Below, one piece after another: positions 7,100 through 14,626 of a stretch of DNA of 64,000 nt. Every line of letters starts with the position of its first letter. Position 1 is the first letter of the stretch. The notes under the pieces are model-generated. The model did not search any database. It was not told where the DNA came from and saw only the letters and a list, made by a program, of their open reading frames with translations. The stretch is from positions 310,001 to 374,000 of the forward strand of contig NZ_JACHNH010000001.1 in assembly GCF_014205335.1 (NCBI RefSeq), read 5' to 3'. The stretch comes from Amorphoplanes digitatis (lineage in GTDB: Bacteria; Actinomycetota; Actinomycetes; Mycobacteriales; Micromonosporaceae). The position numbers and the translations under genes were made by a program.

Positions 7100-7951
7100 G
7101 TGACCAGAATCGACCTGCACTGCCACTCGACCGCCAGTGACGGCACACTGACCCCGGCCGAACTGGTCCGTGCGGGCCTTGAGGCGGGCCTCGACGTGAT
7201 GGCCATCACCGACCACGACACCACCGGCGGGTGGGCCGAGGCCGCGGCGGCCCGGCCGCCCGGCCTGGCCCTGGTCCGCGGCGCCGAGCTCTCCTGCCGG
7301 TGGTACGGCGTGGAGCCGGCGATCCCGCTGCACATGCTCGCGTACCTGTTCGATCCGGAGGAGCCGGCCCTCGCCGCCGACCTGGCCCGGCTGCGCACCG
7401 ACCGGGAGCAGCGCGCCGAGCGGATAGTCGAGCTGCTGCGCGCGGACGGCGTGGACATCTCCTGGCCCGAGGTCTACGGCTACGCGGCCGGCGGCTCGGT
7501 CGGTCGACCGCACATCGCGCAGGCGCTGATCCGTGCCGGGCTCGTGCGCACCACCGACGAGGCGTTCGCCTCGCGCTGGCTGGGCGCCCGTTACTTCGTA
7601 CCGAAAGAGGATCTTGATGTTTTCGAGGCCGTCCAGGCCATCCGGGCCGCCGGCGGGGTCGCGGTCTTCGCCCATCCGAACGCGACCGTCCGGGGCCGCA
7701 TCGTCCCCGACAAGCTGATCGTCGAGCTGGCGGCGGCGGGCCTCTTCGGACTCGAGGCCGACCACGAGGACCACACCGTCGAGCAGCGCGCGCAGGTGCG
7801 CGCCCTCGCCGAGAAGCTGGGCCTGGTCGTCACCGGCTCCTCCGACTTCCACGGCAGGCACAAGACGGTCCAGCTGGGTGCATTCGGCACCGCACCCGAC
7901 GCGTACGCGAGGATCGCCGCCGCCGCGACCGGCGTCCCGGTCCTGGGGTGA
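7100..7951 (+). CDS. PHP-domain phosphoesterase (RNase AM/TrpH-like)
   Basis: The 283-residue protein begins DLHCHSTASDGTLTP, the first metal-binding motif of PHP enzymes. It continues with AITDHDTT, RGAELSC, HPNATVRG and TGSSDFHGRHK, so all metal-ligand clusters appear present. The compact single-domain form resembles YciV/TrpH, which removes phosphates from 3',5'-nucleoside bisphosphates or trims RNA 5' ends. The start follows a leaderless -10 element. It is followed 52 bp later by marC with its own leaderless promoter, so the two need not be cotranscribed. Confidence 0.88.
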   Translation: MTRIDLHCHSTASDGTLTPAELVRAGLEAGLDVMAITDHDTTGGWAEAAAARPPGLALVRGAELSCRWYGVEPAIPLHMLAYLFDPEEPALAADLARLRTDREQRAERIVELLRADGVDISWPEVYGYAAGGSVGRPHIAQALIRAGLVRTTDEAFASRWLGARYFVPKEDLDVFEAVQAIRAAGGVAVFAHPNATVRGRIVPDKLIVELAAAGLFGLEADHEDHTVEQRAQVRALAEKLGLVVTGSSDFHGRHKTVQLGAFGTAPDAYARIAAAATGVPVLG

Positions 7952-7991
7952 CGATGGACGCAGTCGAGCACCCGGCCCGCGGAGGGCCGCC

Positions 7992-8003
7992 TAAGTTGAT
8001 CTC
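7992..8003 (+). promoter_or_regulatory. -10 element giving a leaderless marC transcript
   Basis: TAAGTT at 7992-7997 lies exactly 6 bases before the GTG at 8004, with no ribosome binding site in between. This is the same architecture as for the PHP gene. Confidence 0.6.
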
Positions 8004-8621
8004 GTGAACCTGAAGCTGTTCGGCGAGGCCTTCGTGACCCTGCTGGTGATCGTCGACCCGCCCGGCATGGTGCCGGTCTTCCTGGCCCTGACCGGGACGC
8101 TGCCCGCCAAGCAGCGGATCCGCGCGGGCACCCACGCCGTGCTGCTGGCCCTCGGCGTCATCGTGGTCTTCGCGGTGGCGGGCCAGACGCTGCTCGACTA
8201 CCTGCACGTCCAGCTGCCCGCGTTGCAGGGCGCCGGCGGCCTGCTGCTGGTCCTGGTGGCGTTGCAGCTGCTCACCGGCAAGACCGACGAGCCGTCGGAA
8301 CAGGGCGGCACGACCAACGTGGCCCTGGTGCCGCTCGGCACGCCGCTGCTGGCCGGCCCGGGCGCGATCGTGGCGACGATGCTGTTCGTGCAGCGCGCCG
8401 ACGGGGTGCGCGACTACACGGTCATCGGCCTGGCCATCCTCGCCGTCATGCTGACGGTCTGGCTCGTGCTGCGCTTCTCCGGCGGCATCGTCAGGCTGCT
8501 ACGCCCGGGCGGGATCGAGGTGCTGACCCGCATCGCTGGCCTGCTGCTGGCGGCCATCGCGGTGCAGCTGATCGCCGACTCCGTGGCCGCCTTCGTGGAG
8601 CTTTACACCAACGCGCCCTGA
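8004..8621 (+). CDS. MarC-family integral membrane protein
   Basis: The 205-residue protein has six predicted membrane helices. It carries family signatures: LVIVDPPGMVPVFLALT near the N-terminus, GAGGLLLVLVALQLLTG in the middle, and LVPLGTPLLAGPGAI (the conserved PLxxPLLAGPGAI element). The length matches MarC/YhgN proteins, which are of unknown transport role despite the historical multiple-antibiotic-resistance name. Start is the GTG after a leaderless -10 element. Confidence 0.9.
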   Translation: MNLKLFGEAFVTLLVIVDPPGMVPVFLALTGTLPAKQRIRAGTHAVLLALGVIVVFAVAGQTLLDYLHVQLPALQGAGGLLLVLVALQLLTGKTDEPSEQGGTTNVALVPLGTPLLAGPGAIVATMLFVQRADGVRDYTVIGLAILAVMLTVWLVLRFSGGIVRLLRPGGIEVLTRIAGLLLAAIAVQLIADSVAAFVELYTNAP

Positions 8622-8653
8622 TTCTTGTCGGAGGGTGCTGGCAGGATTACCAC

Positions 8654-9544
8654 GTGCCCAGGACCTCCCCCCGATCGGCCGCGGTGCCCGAGCAGTTGGG
8701 CTTCGCCGGCATGCCCGAGCGCCTCTTCGTCTGCACGCCGAGCAAGCTCGGCGCGTACACCGACTGCCCGCGCCGCTACCGCTACACCTACGTGGATCGG
8801 CCGTCCCCGCAGAAGGGGCCGCCCTGGGCGCACAACTCGCTCGGCGCGAGCGTGCACACGGCCCTGAAGAACTGGTATTCGGTGCCCACCGAGCGCCGCG
8901 TCCCGGAGTCCCTGCCCACGCTGCTGAAGGCGACGTGGGTGCGCGAGGGCTACCGCGACGTCGATCAGGAGCGGGTGACCTACCGCAAGGCCCTCGGCTG
9001 GCTCGAGACCTACGTGACCGGCCTGGACCCGCAGGACGAGCCGCTGGGCGTCGAGCGGACGGTGGCGACCAAGACGGCCCTGCTCGCCTTCAACGGCCGG
9101 GCGGACCGCATCGACTCCCGGACCGGCGAGCAGGGCCCCGAGGCGGTCATCGTCGACTACAAGACCGGCCGCTCCGGCCTCGGCGCGGACGACGCCCGCG
9201 GGTCACAGGCGCTGGCGCTCTACGCCTACGCGGCCCAGCGGGTGTTCCGGCGACCGTGCCACCGGGTCGAGCTGCACCACCTGCCGACGGGCACGATCGC
9301 GGCGCACGAGCACACCGAGGAGTCACTGGCGCGTCAGGTGGCGCGGGCCGAGGACACCGCACGGGACATCATCGCGGCGGAGAAGGCGGTGGCGGCCGGG
9401 GGAGACCCCGACGCGGAGTTCCCCACCAATCCCGGCACGCTGTGCGGCTGGTGCGACTTCCGCCGGACGTGCCCGGCCGGCCAGCAGGCACAGGCAAAGG
9501 ACCCGTGGGCTGCGGTCGAACATCTCGAACGCCCGCCGGACTAG
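8654..9544 (+). CDS. RecB-like PD-(D/E)XK nuclease with Fe-S cysteines
   Basis: The 296-residue protein is a stand-alone nuclease of the RecB/Cas4/AddB-C-terminal superfamily. The core shows GASVHTALKNW (motif with His), NGRADRIDS (catalytic Asp), VIVDYKTGR (D-x-K), and ALALYAYAAQ (QxxxY-like). One cysteine near the N-terminus (YTDCPRRYRY, residue about 38) pairs with three near the end (CGWCDFRRTCPAG), the layout of an iron-sulfur-binding RecB nuclease. It probably acts on DNA ends in repair, without a helicase partner here. GTG at 8654 is used. It converges on the MpaB-like gene across a 35-bp gap. Confidence 0.85.
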   Translation: MPRTSPRSAAVPEQLGFAGMPERLFVCTPSKLGAYTDCPRRYRYTYVDRPSPQKGPPWAHNSLGASVHTALKNWYSVPTERRVPESLPTLLKATWVREGYRDVDQERVTYRKALGWLETYVTGLDPQDEPLGVERTVATKTALLAFNGRADRIDSRTGEQGPEAVIVDYKTGRSGLGADDARGSQALALYAYAAQRVFRRPCHRVELHHLPTGTIAAHEHTEESLARQVARAEDTARDIIAAEKAVAAGGDPDAEFPTNPGTLCGWCDFRRTCPAGQQAQAKDPWAAVEHLERPPD

Positions 9545-9579
9545 TGCCTACTCCCGAACCGGGGTGGTGGCATGGCGGA

Positions 9580-10446
9580 TCAGCCGGCTGCGGCGCCGGC
9601 TCGTTCCAGGGCGGCGCGGCGCATCGGGGTGACTCGGTACTGCCTTGGCAGGGTGGCCAGGATCGCGGCCATGAGCAGGCGCAGGCCGCGGACGGAGAGG
9701 TCCGCCGACAGGTCCGTCGTCGGCCAGCCCAGGCCGCCGTACATCTTGCGGGCCCAGGCGGGCAGCAGGGCGATGGCGGTGCCCGCGATGCCGAAATAGG
9801 CCCAGCGGGCCGGACCGAGCGTGAGACTCAACCGGATCGCCCGGCTGTTCCAGACCTCCGGCACCGGCGGAACGGTCAGGAACAGCGCCGTCTCGGCGGC
9901 CTCCCGGGTGATGCCCAGCTCCGGCCGCATCCGTTCGTAGTAGGCCGCGACCTCGGCCGCCGTGCCGGGAACGGTCGACGGGTCGAGGCCGACGAGTTCC
10001 GCCGCCCGTAGCTGCTCGGTGTAGTAGCCGTCGACCTCCTCGTCGGTCAGCCTCAGTCCGGCGCGGCGGGCCGTCGTCAGGAAGGACTCCACTTCGGCCA
10101 CGTGCACCCAGCGCAGCAGGTCGGGCTCGTCGACGCGGAAACTCTCGCCCGTGCGCGGGTCGGTGGCCGACATTCGGGAATGCACACGGCGGACGCGGCT
10201 CGCGGCCGCCTCGACCTCGGTCGTGCTGCCGTAAAGGACGGTGCCGACGTACTCCGAGGTCCTGTTCAGACGGCCCCAGGGATCGGCGCGGTAGTCCGAG
10301 TTCTGGGCGACGGCCGCCACCGCGCGGGGGTGCAGCGCCTGTAGGTAGAGGGAGCGGAGGCCGCCCATCGTGACGATGGGTTCGTTGTGCACCTTCCACG
10401 TGACCGAGTCCGGGCCGAAGAGTCCCATGTCCGGGGAGCTGTCCAT
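9580..10446 (-). CDS. MpaB-like oxygenase (DUF2236 family)
   Basis: The 288-residue protein belongs to the latex-clearing-protein/MpaB heme oxygenase family, as judged from LYLQALHPRAVAAV near the N-terminus, ADPWGRLNRTSEYV and RVDEPDLLRWVHVAEVESF. The family's conserved Arg and two His positions (HPRA, RxxxVH, WVH) are visible. The substrate is unknown. A hydrophobic segment around residues 225-245 (YFGIAGTAIALLPAWA) could contact the membrane. The upstream side is the 10505-10770 repeat array, which therefore also contains its promoter region. Confidence 0.8.
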   Translation of the reverse strand: MDSSPDMGLFGPDSVTWKVHNEPIVTMGGLRSLYLQALHPRAVAAVAQNSDYRADPWGRLNRTSEYVGTVLYGSTTEVEAAASRVRRVHSRMSATDPRTGESFRVDEPDLLRWVHVAEVESFLTTARRAGLRLTDEEVDGYYTEQLRAAELVGLDPSTVPGTAAEVAAYYERMRPELGITREAAETALFLTVPPVPEVWNSRAIRLSLTLGPARWAYFGIAGTAIALLPAWARKMYGGLGWPTTDLSADLSVRGLRLLMAAILATLPRQYRVTPMRRAALERAGAAAG

Positions 10447-10504
10447 GCGATCCAGCGTGCCATGCCGGGCGGGAAAGTTGAACAGGTTCAGGCTTGACCA
10501 TCGG

Positions 10505-10770
10505 CGCGAGCTTGAGCAGGTCCCTGGCTGTGTGGTGGGCGCCAGGTTGAGCTGGTGGCTGGCTGTGTGGTGGGCGCCAGGTTGAGCTGGTGGCTGGCTG
10601 TGTGGTGGCCGTCGGGCTGAGCTGGTGGCTGGCTGTGCGATGGCGTCAGGTTGAGCTGGTGGCTGGCTGTGCGATGGCCGTCAGGTTGGAGCTGGTTCAG
10701 GCAGCGGAGCGGCGTCAGCTTGAGTTGGTTGCTGGGTGCGTGGTGGGCGTCGGGCTGAGTTGGTTCAGGC
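10505..10770. repeat. tandem array of about seven 33-36-bp units between mpaB-like and fur
   Basis: Units begin GAGCTGGTGGCTGGCTGTGT or a close variant and are followed by GGTGGGCGCCAGGTT. Starts occur near 10510, 10546, 10581, 10617, 10651, 10687 and 10720. The first three units are nearly identical; the later ones drift. The plus strand is strongly G+T rich. The array ends at the stop codon of fur. No gene is supported inside it. Confidence 0.85.
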
Positions 10771-11199
10771 TGCGCGGTCGGCGCGGCGTTCGCGCTGGCA
10801 GGAGGGGCAGAGGCCCCAGAACGTTACTTCCGCCTCGTCCACCTCGAAGCCGTGCGCGACGCCCGGGTCCAGGCACGGGCGCTCGCCGACGGCGCAGTCG
10901 ACGTCCTCGATCGTCCCGCAGCTGCGGCAGACGATGTGATGGTGGTTGTCGCCGACGCGGGCCTCGAAGCGTGCCGGGCTTCCGGCGGGCTCGATTCGCC
11001 GGGCCAGGCCGGCGCGGGAGAGCGCGCCGAGCACGTCGTAGACGGCCTGGGTGGAGACCGAGTCGAGCCGGTCGCGGACCTGGCGGGTGATCTCCTCGAC
11101 CTCGAGATGACCGCCCTGGGTCAGCACGTCGAGCACGGCCACCCGCGGCCGCGTCACGCGCAGGCCGTTAGCGCGCAGCAGCTGCTCACCCGTCGACAT
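10765..11199 (-). CDS. Fur-family metalloregulator, FurA/CatR-like
   Basis: The 144-residue repressor starts MSTGEQLLRANGLRVTRPR. The DNA-binding winged helix spans residues about 1-82, including STQAVYDVLGALSRAGL. The dimer/metal domain holds HHHIVCRSCG (regulatory His cluster and first CxxC) and LCPSCQ (second CxxC, structural zinc). The overall pattern resembles FurA/CatR regulators of catalase-peroxidase genes, but no katG is adjacent. The ATG at 11199 was chosen by family start; a longer frame upstream lacks homology. It is divergent from the DUF2231 gene across about 205 bp. Confidence 0.9.
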   Translation of the reverse strand: MSTGEQLLRANGLRVTRPRVAVLDVLTQGGHLEVEEITRQVRDRLDSVSTQAVYDVLGALSRAGLARRIEPAGSPARFEARVGDNHHHIVCRSCGTIEDVDCAVGERPCLDPGVAHGFEVDEAEVTFWGLCPSCQRERRADRAA

Positions 11200-11361
11200 C
11201 TCACCATGACAGCACGCCGATCGGGCCCGCTCAACCTCCGAGTGCACCGCCGTGGCCTGCGAGAGGGCGAGTTTCGCCGAACACCGGTCCGGCCGGTGAA
11301 CCGGAGTGGTCCACTGCGCGTAGGCGGAGACAGGGGGGATGTTTGCGGCGTCAGATATCTC

Positions 11362-11367
11362 TAGGAT
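11362..11367 (+). promoter_or_regulatory. possible -10 (TAGGAT) for the DUF2231 gene
   Basis: TAGGAT lies 38 bases before the GTG start at 11405, directly after an AGATATCT palindrome (11353-11360) that could be an operator. A convincing -35 is not seen. Confidence 0.3.
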
Positions 11368-11404
11368 GACGGCCCCCGTTCCCGAACGAACCAAGGAGGT
11401 CGCC

Positions 11405-11884
11405 GTGTTCGATCAGATCAACGGCATGCCGGTACATGCTCTCGTGGTCCACGCGGCGGTGGTGTTCGTGCCGCTCCTGGCCCTCATCGCGATCGCCTAC
11501 GCGGTTCTGCCGCGCTGGCGTTCGAAGCTCGGCTGGGCCGCGGTCCTGCTCGCGATCGCCGCGCCGGTGTTCGCCTTCGTAGCCAAGCTCTCCGGCACGG
11601 AGCTGTACGACCGCCTCGTGGCGAACGGCATGAGCGGCCCGCCGCTGGAGGCGATCGACGAGCACATGGGCTTCGGCACGCTGACGTTCTACTTCTCGCT
11701 CGGCCTCGGCGTTGTGACTCTCGTCATGGTCGTGCTGACCAGCCGCAAGGGCAGCCGTCCGCTACCCCGCGCTGCCGAGCTCGGACTGGCGGTGATCGTG
11801 GTGGCGCTGGCGGTGGTTTCCGGCTATTACGTGATCAGGACCGGCGACTCCGGAGCTCAGGCAGTCTGGGGAACGACGTCCTGA
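11405..11884 (+). CDS. DUF2231 four-helix membrane protein
   Basis: From the GTG at 11405, behind an ideal AAGGAGGT site, the protein is 159 residues. It opens with FDQINGMPVHALVVHAAVVF, the DUF2231 signature including paired His residues. Four membrane helices are predicted (residues about 10-32, 42-62, 90-112, 122-142). The family is predicted to bind heme or a redox cofactor through the histidines; this is not shown. The position opposite a Fur regulator suggests redox or iron control. An in-frame upstream start was rejected because of the ribosome binding site. Confidence 0.82.
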   Translation: MFDQINGMPVHALVVHAAVVFVPLLALIAIAYAVLPRWRSKLGWAAVLLAIAAPVFAFVAKLSGTELYDRLVANGMSGPPLEAIDEHMGFGTLTFYFSLGLGVVTLVMVVLTSRKGSRPLPRAAELGLAVIVVALAVVSGYYVIRTGDSGAQAVWGTTS

Positions 11885-11891
11885 CGGTGCT

Positions 11892-11928
11892 CCGTCCCGG
11901 CCGCCATGTGGGGTGGCGGCCGGGACGG
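11892..11928. terminator. 14-bp-stem GC hairpin after the DUF2231 gene
   Basis: CCGTCCCGGCCGCC pairs perfectly with GGCGGCCGGGACGG around a 9-base loop, 8 bases past the DUF2231 stop. No clear T-run follows, which is common for terminators in high-GC actinobacteria. Confidence 0.65.
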
Positions 11929-12307
11929 TAGCAACCGCCGCGGACCTCCGACCGCGACCCCGGCCGGGCTGGCTTCGTCCTCCGGTGCGCGGATGGCTCC
12001 GGGTTGCTGCGCCGGCGGCTCCGGATTCCGTGCTGGCTGCCTTTTCGATTCGCGCCCGTGCGGCTTTCGGTTTGCGGAGGGCTGGCTTTCGATTTGCGCG
12101 CGCGGTTCGGGCTCCTCATGCGGGTGGCGCCGGCTTCCGCGCGTGGTTTTCGATTCGTGCGGACCTCGAATCGTGCGGTTGGCTCGGGTTCCGTAGGTGG
12201 CTCCTGCTGCCGCGGGTTTCGCCCCCTCGGTCAGCGGGTGCGGCTCTGGGTTCTCCGAGAGTGCCGCCGCGGGTCCGTGTGACGAAGATCCGGTGTGCCG
12301 GTGTTGG
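11929..12307. other. gene-free GC-rich stretch with weak repetition
   Basis: Motifs such as TTCGATTCGCG/TTTTCGATTCGTG and GTGCGGCTTTCGG/GTGCGGTTGGC recur loosely. Overlapping frames on all strands lack family signals. I see no supported gene here. Confidence 0.5.
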
Positions 12308-12640
12308 TCAGAAGATCACGCGGGCGCAGAGCAGGCACATCAGGATCAGGGCGATCGCGCCCGCCACCAGGCCGATGCCGTAGGTCACGGTGCGCGCCGA
12401 GCCCTCGTCCTCTTCGAGGGCGTCCATGTCCTGGCCTGGCATGGATCGCGGCGGCGGGGGCTTCTGGAGCATCGGCGGACGCCAATGCGGCGACGGCGGC
12501 GGCGTGCGCGGCGGTCCCTGGTAGGTGGGGGTGGGCTCGGGCGCCGGCTCGGGCCGGCCGGCACCGAAGGGCTCCGGCTCGGCATCGGGGCGCTGCCAAT
12601 ACGCGTCGTCGTCGGAACCGGTCGGTGCGCTCACGTTCAT
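12308..12640 (-). CDS. Pro-rich single-pass membrane protein, 110 residues
   Basis: From the ATG at 12640 the protein is MNVSAPTGSDDDAYWQRPDA, then a proline-rich cytoplasmic segment (PEPAPEPTPTYQGPPRTPPP and PPPPRSMPGQ). A C-terminal membrane helix (residues about 86-108, YGIGLVAGAIALILMCLLCA) follows. It is a tail-anchored-like topology. No family is recognised. The frame is open far upstream, but that extension crosses the divergent 60-residue gene and the repeat tract, so the ATG at 12640 was chosen. It is divergent from the small acidic protein gene with 57 bp between starts. Confidence 0.6.
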   Translation of the reverse strand: MNVSAPTGSDDDAYWQRPDAEPEPFGAGRPEPAPEPTPTYQGPPRTPPPSPHWRPPMLQKPPPPRSMPGQDMDALEEDEGSARTVTYGIGLVAGAIALILMCLLCARVIF

Positions 12641-12685
12641 CGACGCTACAGCCATCCGATGCCGACAGCGCATCGCGACGCGGCC

Positions 12686-12697
12686 TACCCTCATAGC
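12686..12697 (+). promoter_or_regulatory. -10 element giving a leaderless transcript of the small acidic protein
   Basis: TACCCT at 12686-12691 plus 6 bases leads directly to the GTG at 12698. This supports both the start and the reality of the 60-codon gene. Confidence 0.55.
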
Positions 12698-12880
12698 GTG
12701 GACATGCTGGACGAGCCCGAACGTGATGCCGACGCCGAGCGCACGGTGGATCTCGAGTCCGAGGAGATGCCGCTGCTGCCCGAGCAGACCCGTGACGACA
12801 CCGAGCGGGGCTGGGGCTTCAGCGGCGACAACTCGAACGACGAGCGCCTCCTCGAGGACCGCCCCCCGCACTGGGGCTGA
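12698..12880 (+). CDS. small acidic conserved protein, 60 residues
   Basis: The product starts MDMLDEPERDADAERTVDLE, is strongly acidic, and ends TERGWGFSGDNSNDERLLED then RPPHWG. The C-terminal (T/D)xRGWG...(D/E)RL...RPPHW pattern recurs, as I recall, in a conserved actinobacterial small hypothetical protein. No membrane segment or catalytic motif is seen. The start fits a leaderless -10. Function unknown. Confidence 0.65.
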   Translation: MDMLDEPERDADAERTVDLESEEMPLLPEQTRDDTERGWGFSGDNSNDERLLEDRPPHWG

Positions 12881-12884
12881 CCCG

Positions 12885-13440
12885 CGCGGCGCGGCCCCAG
12901 ACACCGCTGGGATCCGATCCGCGCTGAGCCGGGCCGGCGCCGAGCCTGGCTCCTTGCGCTGAGCCTGGCCCACGCCGGGCCTGGCCCTCCGCGCTGAGCC
13001 TGGCCCGCCCTGAGTCCGGCCCGCGCCGAGTCTGGGCTGCGTAGGTGCGTGGGCCGCACTGGGTGACGCGCGCATGGTTTGGCCACGCCGGGCCTGGGCC
13101 GCGCAGGGTCGCCCGGGCGGGCCTGGCCTGGCTTGGTCTGGCCCGCGCACGGACTGGCCCGTGTTTGGCCTGGCCCGCGCTTGGCCTGGGCTGGGCAGGG
13201 GCTTGGGCTGCGCTGGGCCTGGCCTGGCCTGGCCTGGGCTGCGCTGCGCTGCGCAGCGCTGCGCTGCGCTGAGCCTGCGCTGGGCTGGGCCTGGGCTGCG
13301 CTGCGCCTGCGCTGGGCTGGGCCTGGGCTGCGCTGGGTCCGACTCGCGCAGTCTGGCCTGTGCCGGTCTGGTTTGCGCTGCGTCTGGGTTGCGCCGGGCC
13401 TGGGCTGAGCGGCGAAGTGCCAGTGTGCGCGTAAGGGTGT
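12885..13440. repeat. low-complexity GC tract with CTGGGCTGCGC-type repeats
   Basis: The 567-bp gap is built from short drifting units: first GCGCTGAGCCTGGCCC-like (about 12920-13030), then GGCCTGGCCCGCGC-like (13120-13190), then CTGGGCTGCGCTGGGCCTGG (13195-13345). Many GGG runs on the plus strand could form G-quadruplexes. No gene is supported. Confidence 0.75.
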
Positions 13441-13447
13441 GGGGTGG

Positions 13448-14044
13448 TCAGCCGTCTGGGCGGATCTGGACTGCGTAGCCGTGTTCTGCGGCTGTCATGG
13501 TGCGTTCCGCTTCCGACGGGGTCAGGGCCAGCAGTAGTCCGCCTGTTGCCGGGTCGTCCGCGCCTGTGACGTCTAGGACCAGGGCGGCCTTGGCCACGGG
13601 CGGCGAGTCCTGGCCGGCCTCGGTCAGCCGGAACAGGTCGACGTGGTCGCCTGGGCGTAGCAGTCGGAGGGCGGCGGGTTCGGCGAGGCGGATCGGCACG
13701 CCGAGAGTTCCCGCCGGCACGGGTGGTCGGGTCAGGGTCGCCGGTGCGTCGGGCGCGGTCAGGTCGTCCTGCGCTGGGTCAGGCTGAGCGGGTGCGCCGA
13801 AGGGGTCGGCGGTCGCCGGCTTTGGGGACTTGGGACGGCTGTTCGTCCCGGGGTCCGGGTGGCAGGCCGGCTGGGCGGCGAGGGCAAGCGGGGCGGCGGT
13901 TGGGGGCGGGGCGCAGCTCTGTGAGCTTGACCACATCATCGCCGCTGCCGTCGCTAGGAGGGCCGCGACCAGGGCTGACCTCAGCAGCGCCGACCGGCCT
14001 GGGCGGCGCCAGCGGACCGGGTCCAGTCGTGGTTCTCCGCGCAT
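13448..14044 (-). CDS. SAF/CpaB-like domain membrane protein
   Basis: The 198-residue protein starts MRGEPRLDPVRWRRPGRSAL from an ATG with a strong AGGAGG site. One membrane helix (residues about 20-38, SALVAALLATAAAMMW) is followed by a Pro-rich linker. A C-terminal SAF-like region follows, with VPIRLAEPAALRLLRPGDHVDLFRL and LLLALTPSEAERTMTAAEHGYAV, as in CpaB/RcpC pilus assembly proteins. It lies extracytoplasmic, facing the wall. In actinobacteria this gene neighbours fmdB and the formyl-THF cyclo-ligase, as here. No pilus genes are nearby, so the role is open. Confidence 0.75.
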   Translation of the reverse strand: MRGEPRLDPVRWRRPGRSALLRSALVAALLATAAAMMWSSSQSCAPPPTAAPLALAAQPACHPDPGTNSRPKSPKPATADPFGAPAQPDPAQDDLTAPDAPATLTRPPVPAGTLGVPIRLAEPAALRLLRPGDHVDLFRLTEAGQDSPPVAKAALVLDVTGADDPATGGLLLALTPSEAERTMTAAEHGYAVQIRPDG

Positions 14045-14122
14045 CGTCGCCTCCTGAGCGGCCCCGGGGTGCGTCATCGGGGCAGAACGGTAGGCGGATG
14101 CGGCACATCCCGGTGGCCGTCC

Positions 14123-14148
14123 TGTGGACAACCCCGGGATGTGGATAA
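14123..14148 (-). promoter_or_regulatory. pair of DnaA-box sequences in the fmdB-SAF intergenic region
   Basis: Read on the minus strand, TTATCCACA (14148-14140) is a perfect DnaA box, and TTGTCCACA (14131-14123) is the GC-adapted variant. They are in the same orientation, 8 bp apart, with CCCGGG-containing sequence between. They lie between two minus-strand genes and not next to dnaA/dnaN. Confidence 0.45.
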
Positions 14149-14174
14149 CTACACGGCGGGCGCGGTGCCTGCTA

Positions 14175-14558
14175 TCAGGAGGACTTCGCCGCCGAGCTCG
14201 AGGACGACGAACCGGAGCCTGACGAGCTGGAGCTCGACGAGGACGAGGACGACGACGAGGAGGCGGACGCGGCCGCCGGCGTCGAGGATGAGCTGGGCGT
14301 GGTCGCCGGGGTCGACGACGAGTCCGACTTGCTGTCCGAGGACGACGAGGACGAACCGGCCTTCTCGGCGCTCACGTTTCCGGTGCGGGAGTCGTTGCGG
14401 TAGAAGCCCGAGCCCTTGAAGACGATGCCGACCGAGTTGAAGACCTTGCGGAGCTTGCCGCTGCAGTTCGGGCAGTCGGTCAGCGCCGGCTCGGAGAAGG
14501 ACTGCACCGCCTCGTGCGGGGTGCCGCACTCGGTGCAGGCGTATTGGTACGTGGGCAC
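14175..14558 (-). CDS. FmdB-family zinc ribbon protein with poly-serine tail
   Basis: From the GTG at 14558 (site CACGGAGGACC), the 127-residue product begins PTYQYACTECGTPHEAVQSF and continues with a second CxxC (CPNC), the FmdB zinc ribbon. It then has GKLRKVFNSVGIVFKGSGFY, the conserved C-terminal part of the domain. After about residue 67 the rest is low-complexity Ser/Ala/Thr with long serine runs. FmdB proteins are regulatory or chaperone-like; I recall mycobacterial homologs having redox-sensitive zinc. The tail is much longer than the core needs and is probably disordered. Confidence 0.85.
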   Translation of the reverse strand: MPTYQYACTECGTPHEAVQSFSEPALTDCPNCSGKLRKVFNSVGIVFKGSGFYRNDSRTGNVSAEKAGSSSSSSDSKSDSSSTPATTPSSSSTPAAASASSSSSSSSSSSSSSGSGSSSSSSAAKSS

Positions 14559-14626
14559 TGGTCCTCCGTGATACTCGCTCGCTTGGCACTCGTGGTCTAG
14601 GAGTGCCAATGCTCCGTCATCGGAGT

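Noticed and set aside
10505..10770. CRISPR array
   Set aside because: Units are contiguous and drift; there are no unique spacers and no cas genes.
12641..13150. N-terminal extension of the 110-residue Pro-rich protein
   Set aside because: It overlaps the divergent 60-residue gene and the repeat tract; the translation is repeat-like.
14123..14148. Origin of replication
   Set aside because: Only two DnaA boxes, no AT-rich unwinding element, and no dnaA, dnaN or rpmH beside it.
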